From NCBI GenBank assembly GCA_965262485.1, contig OZ253540.1:1674001-1738000 (forward strand): 64,000 bases of DNA, read 5' to 3'. The DNA comes from Bin87 sp965262485 (lineage in GTDB: Bacteria; Chloroflexota; Dehalococcoidia; Lucifugimonadales; UBA3495). A model generated the notes under the pieces. The model saw only the letters and a list, made by a program, of their open reading frames with translations, ran no database searches and was not told the DNA's origin. A program made the position numbers and the translations under genes. Positions within the stretch are counted from its first letter, which is position 1. Every line of letters starts with the position of its first letter. Shown here piece after piece: positions 58,425 to 64,000 of this stretch.

Positions 58425-59224
58425 CGGTTTGTTCCGGTGAATTGGATGCCGTAATAGAGGACAGTTTCGCCGTTTGGTCCTACGAAGGAGATGGTTCCTC
58501 TGGGATTCCTGGTGCCCGTGGATGCTGGGAAAGATACGCGAGCTCCTGAACGAGCTTCATTGACACCGCTGTTTTCCAAGACATACAAGTCTCGGGCGAA
58601 GTCCAACTGGCTGTATTCCCGTTGTGCGCCTGGCAAGCCCGTGAACAGGTTATATATGCGATCCAGCCGAATTACCTGGCCTACCCCGCCCAGTTTCAAC
58701 CGGTCAGCAGTGTCAGATTGCGAAAGGGCCAGGTAGGCGCCGTATAGAGATTCCAGAAACGGCTGAGGCCTGAACCTGGAGGGGCTATGCTGGATCTTCG
58801 CGAGGTCTGCCACTATTTTCGTCGGCCTGATGGATGAGCTTTGGCGGCGGTCAATCCGCACGGCTCGCTCCCCAGGCAAGACCCGGAGCACAGAAGGGTG
58901 AGCAATCAATCTGCCATCCCGTTCAAACAGTTGGAGTCCCTCTTTTTTGGCCTCATCCTGCAATTCACCGGCGTATTGGTCTTGCAAATAAGCCAGTTCC
59001 TCTTCTTGAGCGAAAGGCCAGGCTTGAGTTGCGTTGCCGACCTGTTGTCGGATCAGGCTCAGGCTTTCCTCCAGCCTGGCGGTTCCTCTCCTAATAGCCA
59101 CGATGTTGCCCGCCTTCGCGTCCCTTTGGAGTTGTCTGGCTAGCCTGGAAACATCGCCCAATGCTTGTAACACCGAGTCCGCCGCTTTCTCAGTCGCAGC
59201 GAATCCTTCTTCAAAGGTGCTCAT
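58421..59224 (-). CDS. Uncharacterised protein, first gene of the BrxD-like operon
   Basis: The 267-residue protein opens with a helical region (MSTFEEGFAATEKAADSVLQALGDVSRLARQLQRDAKAGNIVAIRRGTARLEESLSLIRQQV, residues 1-62) likely to form coiled coils, then a beta-rich C-terminal half with PHPSVLRVLPGERAVRIDRR-like IAHPSVLRVLPGERAVRIDRRQ and GGVGQVIRLDRIYNLFTGLPG. No family recognised. The ATG 59224 has GGAGAGCAGG just upstream. It begins the operon: its stop overlaps the next start (ATGA). It is a plausible substrate-recognition or scaffold component. Confidence 0.75.
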   Translation of the reverse strand: MSTFEEGFAATEKAADSVLQALGDVSRLARQLQRDAKAGNIVAIRRGTARLEESLSLIRQQVGNATQAWPFAQEEELAYLQDQYAGELQDEAKKEGLQLFERDGRLIAHPSVLRVLPGERAVRIDRRQSSSIRPTKIVADLAKIQHSPSRFRPQPFLESLYGAYLALSQSDTADRLKLGGVGQVIRLDRIYNLFTGLPGAQREYSQLDFARDLYVLENSGVNEARSGARVSFPASTGTRNPRGTISFVGPNGETVLYYGIQFTGTNR

Positions 59225-59410
59225 CCTGCTCTCCACTTCATTCCCAATAGTGCCAGAAGATCAACCTGGAGGTAGAGCATGAAATCCAGCCCAAGCTGCC
59301 CCAGCGCTCGGCGGTATCAATCAGCCGATTGCTTCGCTATTTTACAGGACTGTCAATAATTGCGCAGTTAAAGTCCAGGGCAAACGCATTCTAACTTTAG
59401 TGGCCTGATA

Positions 59411-59552
59411 AACCGTCATTCCCGCACCATCCCCGTCATTCCCGCGCAAGCGGGAATCCATGCAGATTGCTTCCAAGCAGTTGACGTACAACCAAGCCAC
59501 TTGGATTCCCGCTTGCGCGGGAATGACGGTGGTTACGGGAATGACGGTGGTT
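59411..59552. repeat. Cluster of dispersed GGGAATGACGG palindromes
   Basis: Four partial copies of the CCGTCATTCCCG...CGGGAATGACGG unit lie in the 425-bp gap between the SWIM gene and the BrxD-like operon. The clearest is an inverted pair: GTCATTCCCGC with GCAAGCGGGAATCCA (about 59430-59470), and CTTGGATTCCCGC with GCGGGAATGACGG (about 59501-59530). No gene is present in this gap; the operon's promoter must lie here or further up. Confidence 0.75.
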
Positions 59553-59661
59553 AATTGATCCATGTGCGATAGCCCTGCCTGATGACCGGAGAGAGCTATC
59601 AATTACCTCAACGGGGTCTGCAAGCCTTCCAAAACGCCTTATTCCCAGCGCTGGCGTAAAA

Positions 59662-61410
59662 TCACAGCCCAGAGTTGCTCAACTCCTCTTTCAGTGCGGG
59701 CAGTCGCCGATGGCGTTCTCGCAGCTGGACAATGTAGTCGGTCCACGCCGGTTCCTCCACGAGTTGCCGGTATATGTCTCGCACCTTGGTCAGGTACGTA
59801 CACGCCCGCTGGTAATTGTCCCGACCGCGGGCCTCAATCAAGCTCTCCACTTGTTGCCGGTAGATGTCAACGGCGGCGTGGGGATGCGTCTCCGAAGCAG
59901 ATTGGGCCACTCGTATCAACTGGTCTGCGCCATAGAGAAAACCGGGTTTTCTTTGCTGCACCGATTTCAAAGCCAGGTCTATTTCACCTTCTTCCAGGTA
60001 AATGTCGGTTAACAGAACGTATTGCCTGGCAGCGGACCACTCGGCCAGCAGATTCGGACGCAATTCCTGCCAGACACCAAGTTGCCGGGATAGCTCTCGT
60101 ACCTCTTGATACCCGGCGAGATAGGGGCGTGTTTGGAGAAGCCGTTTGGCCAGGGCCAGGGCTTCAGCCGGTTCTCCCCGTTCTTGGTGGCGTTCCTTGA
60201 GCCACTCCACCAGGCGATGGTCCTGGCTAGTTTCAATTCTCTTGACCAACAGCGGTTCCACGCTTTGGGCGCAGCCGTGTTCGCGGAATATGTCCGCCAA
60301 GGTGAGCAACTCGTAGTCCCCGGCCAGCCCGGCTTCGGATATCGCTTCGTCTAACCGCCCCAGCGTCAGCAGGCGGCCCACCAAATCGGCCAAACGGCCG
60401 CTCTCACGGCAAATGCTCAGAAAGGAGGCGTCGTCCAAGTCAGCCATCTCCAAGTCCAACAAGAAACGGCCGTACGCCTGGCGGTGATAGTTATCATTCC
60501 AGCTATTACCCTCGGGCATGGCGGCCCGCACCCAACCGGCAACGGCGCGCTTATCTTCTCCGGTGGCGTGTTCCAGCATCAGGTCCGGCGCAGCTTCTCC
60601 CAAGCCAACCCCTCCACAGTCCACATCAAATCGGTATATTTCAAAGAGGGTTTGCAGGAGTCTTTCCCGGTCTGCGGCGGCGTCACCCCCACCGGCCAGG
60701 CAGTGCCCCAGCCCTGCCACGCATCGGTCAACCACTTCGCCCAGGTCGCCATCTTCGTCAAGTATCATCTCGTGATGTTCCAGTATCCCCTGGGCCACCG
60801 CTTGGTACACGATACTCGCGCTGGCGTAGTCATCCAGGGCCAGAAAACCGTCGCCAGCGCTCACGGTAATACCAACGTCCGTGGCAATTCTCCAGGACAC
60901 CATCCAATCATTCCCGCCGCGTCGAAACACAGACGATACCTGGCGACGATAGGTTTCCGGGTTGACCGGAGTGCGCCGCCGGTCGCCTCCGGGCAAAGCC
61001 ACTTCCAGCAGGGTCTCCAGGTCGGGTTGAAGCCGCAACATTTGCTTGATTAGGGCAATCAGCTCTTCTTTGCTGCGTTGCTCCAGGTCGGCGTCCAGTT
61101 CCGCCACCACTTGGAAGGCATCGGGCTGATCCAACCAGGCAAGCAGAAGCGCCCCGACGTGTTTGCAATGTCCACCGTCACCCACCGGACAGGAACAATT
61201 GGCCTTTCCGATGCCTTCGGCGCCGAAGGCAACCCCCAACCGATAAGGCTGGGGCATGGAGCCTTGGCAGCGGGCTTTGAGGGAGCTGCCCTGGCGGCGA
61301 AGGTCGAAGACAGCCTCATTCTCTAAGTAGCTGCGACCGAGTTGGAAACTCCGTGAGCCTACCCAGGCTGATATAGACTCTTCGCTTACTGCGGGGATAG
61401 TTTCTGACAT
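59662..61410 (-). CDS. SWIM zinc-finger protein
   Basis: The 582-residue protein carries an N-terminal SWIM domain: ANCSCPVGDGGHCKHVGALLLAW gives the CxCx(n)CxH zinc pattern (residues about 70-92). The long C-terminal part is helical and TPR-like (repeated LALAKRLLQTRPY, EALALAKRLL, DLALKSVQQRK). SWIM proteins of this kind often neighbour SNF2 translocases. It is on the same strand upstream of the BrxD-like operon and separated from it by 425 bp of repeats, so it could belong to the same system or stand alone. ATG 61410 follows GGAAGG. Confidence 0.88.
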   Translation of the reverse strand: MSETIPAVSEESISAWVGSRSFQLGRSYLENEAVFDLRRQGSSLKARCQGSMPQPYRLGVAFGAEGIGKANCSCPVGDGGHCKHVGALLLAWLDQPDAFQVVAELDADLEQRSKEELIALIKQMLRLQPDLETLLEVALPGGDRRRTPVNPETYRRQVSSVFRRGGNDWMVSWRIATDVGITVSAGDGFLALDDYASASIVYQAVAQGILEHHEMILDEDGDLGEVVDRCVAGLGHCLAGGGDAAADRERLLQTLFEIYRFDVDCGGVGLGEAAPDLMLEHATGEDKRAVAGWVRAAMPEGNSWNDNYHRQAYGRFLLDLEMADLDDASFLSICRESGRLADLVGRLLTLGRLDEAISEAGLAGDYELLTLADIFREHGCAQSVEPLLVKRIETSQDHRLVEWLKERHQERGEPAEALALAKRLLQTRPYLAGYQEVRELSRQLGVWQELRPNLLAEWSAARQYVLLTDIYLEEGEIDLALKSVQQRKPGFLYGADQLIRVAQSASETHPHAAVDIYRQQVESLIEARGRDNYQRACTYLTKVRDIYRQLVEEPAWTDYIVQLRERHRRLPALKEELSNSGL

Positions 61411-61874
61411 GGCCTTCCACCAGTCGGGGCATTAGCCTCGGATACTCCGGGCTGCCCGATGAAAAGTATAAGGCGAGGACCTTTAGCCCCAATCCACCGA
61501 AAAGATGAGTGTCGCGGCGTGCTGAAGGGGTAAGAAAGTGTTCCTGTGTTTCTGGGATGATGGTTTCGGAAACACGAAACCGACCCCAGACAAAGAGCAC
61601 CCAAAGTATGCTACCACGCATCCACCCCGACCGCATTCAAATCGCCTTCGATGACCACCGCGCGCCGCCCTCTTCCCTATTTTATTGTAATCGGGCCAGG
61701 CCCGTTCGTATTCCCTTACGCATCAGCCCTTGTGTCAACGCCAGGGCCCATCGCTTCGTTGGATTCGAGCTAATCAATGCTGCCCTTGAACCCGCAACAC
61801 CGCTGAGAGTTCACGAGCAACATTGACCACGCAAAAGCAAACAGAACCGCAAAGACAGGGTGAGGGGGGCTGGC
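61411..61874. other. Intergenic region (464 bp) between the SWIM gene and pnkp remnant
   Basis: No gene, terminator or repeat that I can support. Frames in this stretch have random-looking translations. It probably contains the promoter of the SWIM gene close to 61411. Confidence 0.5.
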
Positions 61875-62934
61875 TCACAGCTGCGGGTCAACCGGCTTGC
61901 TTTCCAGGGCCAGTGACCGCTTGGTGGAGAGGCCACGGCTGCGGAGCCGTTCCAGGTTTTCCGGCATAGTGTACCCAGGGCCGTAGATGATGCGCAGGTA
62001 ATCTCTACCCCGGCACTTAATGGTGGGCTGAACCAGGCCGAGCCTGCCAGTAGCTACGAAAGCCGTCGGCTTCACCACCATGCCCTCGCCGCCGGCGCCG
62101 GTCAATTCTTCCCACCAGCGGATGGCGACGTCCTCGGCCCAGGAGTTGAGGCTCACCGCCTTCGGTTTGGTTTCGCGGAACAGCTCGGCGTCGAATTGCC
62201 GGAGACGTGCGGCCATTCCCAGGTGCCACCGGTGGTCTTGGTCAGTATGCACCTCTCCCTCGCTGGCCAGCAGGTGGAACGGCGCGAGCCGGATGTCGTT
62301 CAGCGACGTTACCGGCCAGCATTAACCGGCGTAGGCGTCTCGACCCACGACAACGACAGCTCGCGACCCCATGTGCTTCTCCCCGCAGATGACGCTGGAC
62401 ACGCCGCTGTTGCGGTAGTAATCGAACACCTCGGAAGGCTGATCCAACAGACCGGCGAGTTTCGACGTGTCACACGGGGATGTGGTGGGCGAGAGATACA
62501 CCAACCAGCGCGGATCCAGGGCGAAGCGGCTCATCACCTCCAGGGCCGCCGTGGCCTGTTCCTCGCGCACGGACACGTTGCCCCGCAGCCGCGTCACCCG
62601 GGCGGAGGCCCGTCCCGGGTACTCCTCCTTCATCCCCGCATGGGCCGCCGTCGAGGACGCAGTGGCTGACCGGGCCGTCCGGGAAATCGTTGGCCTACTG
62701 CTGAAACTCATCGGACTCCGGCGCCAGTTGCTCCAGCGATTCCGCCAGCCCGTGGGACACTTGAACGTTGTGGCCCTTCAGCTTGCGGACCGGCTTGGAC
62801 TCGTGGCTGCCGGCGACGCACATCGCCGCTCCGTCTTCCACCATGACCATCACCAGCTTCAACAGGTTGAGGACGCCGGGGCCGCGATGCGCCGGGCCGT
62901 AGCGTGACTGCAAAGACAACGCCGCCCTTGACAC
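61875..62934 (-). pseudogene. pnkp: Decayed polynucleotide kinase-phosphatase (Pnkp, RNA-repair) gene
   Basis: Three reading-frame fragments on the minus strand spell the phosphatase end and the adenylyltransferase end of bacterial Pnkp. The first has KPVRKLKGHNVQVSHGLAESLEQL (phosphatase C-terminus). The second has LLDQPSEVFDYYRNSGVSSVICGEKHMGSRAVVVVGRD, with the adenylated lysine in EKHMGSRAV. The third has LNDIRLAPFHLLASEG, then GGEGMVVKPTAFV and GLVQPTIKCRGRDYLRIIYGPGYTMPENLERLRSRGL. Stops and frameshifts separate them and the kinase domain is missing. The partner hen1 gene is not present. Confidence 0.85.
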
Positions 62935-63457
62935 TTGTTGTGAATATCGATGGCTATTCTACGAGATTCGTCGCCGGTAAAGCCGGTGTCCCGCGTCAAG
63001 CATTCTTGCCGGTTCCTGTTGCCTCACCCAGGAAGCCCACGTTTCTTCAGCAGGCCAGGTGGAACGCTGTGCAAAAGGCAAAGCTCGAGGGCATATCTAT
63101 TCGAGGGATGGCAAGGGAGTTGGGTATCCACCAAAGACACGGTCAGGCGATACATTGATGCTGAGAGTCTGCCGCATCGGCGGACTCCGGCAACTCCACC
63201 AGCATCGACATCTGATACGATCCCGGACTAGACAGGTGACATTCTCGCCGAACGCTTAAGCGGGCATTTTCCCTGAACGTCGACAGCGCCCAGCCAGCGA
63301 TCGAGCCGCCCACGTGGCCCACTTTATCGCCGCCGTTGACACTATACTATGCTCAGACAGGAACAAAACAGCCATTCGTACGTGATAATCACATCCATCC
63401 CGGTTCTTGACTCGACTCACGAATTGGAGGGACGAAGATGTTGAAACCGTCATCTTT
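62935..63457. other. Region with a transposase fragment and the leader of the last gene
   Basis: Apart from the transposase remnant (63050-63232), I see no gene. The 200 bp before the final gene end with GGAGG at 63426-63430, which fits the ATG at 63438; no promoter is clear. Confidence 0.5.
63050..63232 (+). pseudogene. Remnant of an IS21/ISL3-type transposase N-terminus
   Basis: RWNAVQKAKLEGISIRGMARELGIH reads as a transposase helix-turn-helix, and one base later the frame continues as KDTVRRYIDAESLP, the usual 'TVRRYL' continuation. A one-base insertion near 63135 splits them. No further transposase follows, so it is a fragment. It lies next to the pnkp wreck and may have helped to destroy it. 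Confidence 0.6.
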
Positions 63458-64000
63458 TTGAAACCATCATCTTTGTTGACCGTTGCGGTCTCTGCGCTAA
63501 CTTTTGTCATCATCGCTTGTAGCGGCGCCGGCGAAAATACGGTCTCCGAAGAACCTACCCAATCTGGAGCGCCGACTCAGGCAGAATCCTCAGCTCCAGC
63601 CACCCCGGTGACTACCATTGTCGCCACCGCCACCCCTCGACCTACCAACACGCCCAGCACAGCGCAGGGGACGACCGCCTTGGGAGGCCGGCTCCGAATT
63701 GCCACGATCCTGCCCATCCAGCAGCTGGTGGGAACCTGGCTGGGCACGGCCACCTCCGCCAATATGCAGGTGCGCCCCTTCACCGACCCCTTGGTGCACA
63801 CCGACCGTTTCGACGGTTCCCTAGTACCCGGCCTGGCCACCTCGTGGGAGGCCAACGACGACGGCGCCCAGTGGACCTTCCACCTGCGGAACGACGTGGA
63901 GTTCACCCGGGGATGGGGGCTATTTACGGCTCACGATGTGCCCCACAGCGTAATCCTCAATACTCGGGAAGATGCCATCGCCACCGATACCGGTCTGTTC
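63458..64000 (+). CDS. Lipoprotein solute-binding protein, N-terminal part (window ends inside)
   Basis: From TTG 63458 the frame encodes MKPSSLLTVAVSALTFVIIAC, a lipoprotein signal with lipobox IIAC, then a Ser/Thr/Pro/Ala-rich linker and LRIATILPIQQLVGTWLG. GSLVPGLATSWEANDDGAQWTFHLRNDVEF follows, the family-5 solute-binding pattern. The best ribosome site (GGAGG, 63426-63430) serves ATG 63438, but that frame hits TGA after seven codons because a 17-bp unit (63441-63457 and 63458-63474) is tandemly repeated. With one copy removed, the ATG is in frame with the protein. The gene continues past 64000. Confidence 0.8.
   Translation, partial: MKPSSLLTVAVSALTFVIIACSGAGENTVSEEPTQSGAPTQAESSAPATPVTTIVATATPRPTNTPSTAQGTTALGGRLRIATILPIQQLVGTWLGTATSANMQVRPFTDPLVHTDRFDGSLVPGLATSWEANDDGAQWTFHLRNDVEFTRGWGLFTAHDVPHSVILNTREDAIATDTGLF

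Noticed and set aside
53725..59224. Naming the five-gene operon as a standard BREX system
   Set aside because: PglZ, PglX/BrxX, BrxL and BrxA/B-type genes are absent; only the ATPase superfamily resemblance supports it.
59411..59552. CRISPR-like array from the repeated GGGAATGACGG units
   Set aside because: The units are palindromic, irregularly spaced, and in both orientations, and no cas genes are present; they are dispersed intergenic palindromes.
1..64000. tRNA and rRNA genes
   Set aside because: I scanned for T-loop-like GGTTCGA(A/T)(T/C) patterns and rRNA landmarks; the few hits lie inside clear coding sequence.

Overview
The window looks like a chromosome segment of a high-GC, free-living Chloroflexota bacterium, probably a Dehalococcoidia/SAR202-type lineage. 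This is an inference from gene content and was not tested by phylogeny: many catabolic paralogues (CaiB-type CoA transferases, flavin-dependent monooxygenase-like proteins, amidohydrolases, MmgE/PrpD, MFS exporters), lipoprotein peptide-type solute-binding proteins, and dispersed palindromic repeats between genes. I see no rRNA, tRNA or CRISPR array.

Region 1 (1-12.6 kb): a partial gene, an NCS2 nucleobase permease with an extra C-terminal domain, nadC, a carboxymuconolactone-decarboxylase-like gene, an IS110-family element with a readable bridge-RNA region inserted in a dispersed repeat, a phosphotriesterase-like hydrolase, two MFS transporters, a ThDP enzyme and an amidase.

Region 2 (12.69-16.68 kb): a roughly 4 kb AT-richer island bounded by 37-nt imperfect inverted repeats. 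It holds decayed fragments (helicase-like tail, membrane protein tail, possible tyrosine-recombinase tail), a P63C-domain gene and a three-gene cassette of unknown function.

Region 3 (16.8-42.2 kb): catabolism and uptake. Genes encode a hydantoinase, an acyl-CoA-dehydrogenase-fold monooxygenase-like protein, a haloacetate dehalogenase whose whole fluoroacetate-type pocket is conserved, MmgE/PrpD, a MaoC/mesaconyl-C4-CoA-hydratase-like protein translationally coupled to a CaiB protein and followed by a second CaiB protein, a luciferase-like oxidoreductase, a dipeptide-type ABC importer (two permeases, three binding proteins, no ATPase), a MetE-like methyltransferase, OsmC coupled to a rhodanese, an amidohydrolase and an MFS carrier.

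Region 4 (42.3-63.2 kb): a defence and nucleic-acid island. It contains Lhr helicase, McrB-McrC (type IV restriction), a small membrane protein that may need a -1 frameshift, two Uma2 nucleases, RidA, an SMP-30 gene enclosed by 158-bp inverted repeats, and a tightly overlapping five-gene operon. That operon encodes an unknown protein, a P-loop-less BrxD-like partner, a BrxD-like ATPase, an unknown protein and an SNF2 translocase, with a SWIM-zinc protein gene upstream on the same strand. This operon is the best candidate for an undescribed system. A wrecked pnkp RNA-repair gene and a transposase fragment follow, and the window ends inside another binding-protein gene.
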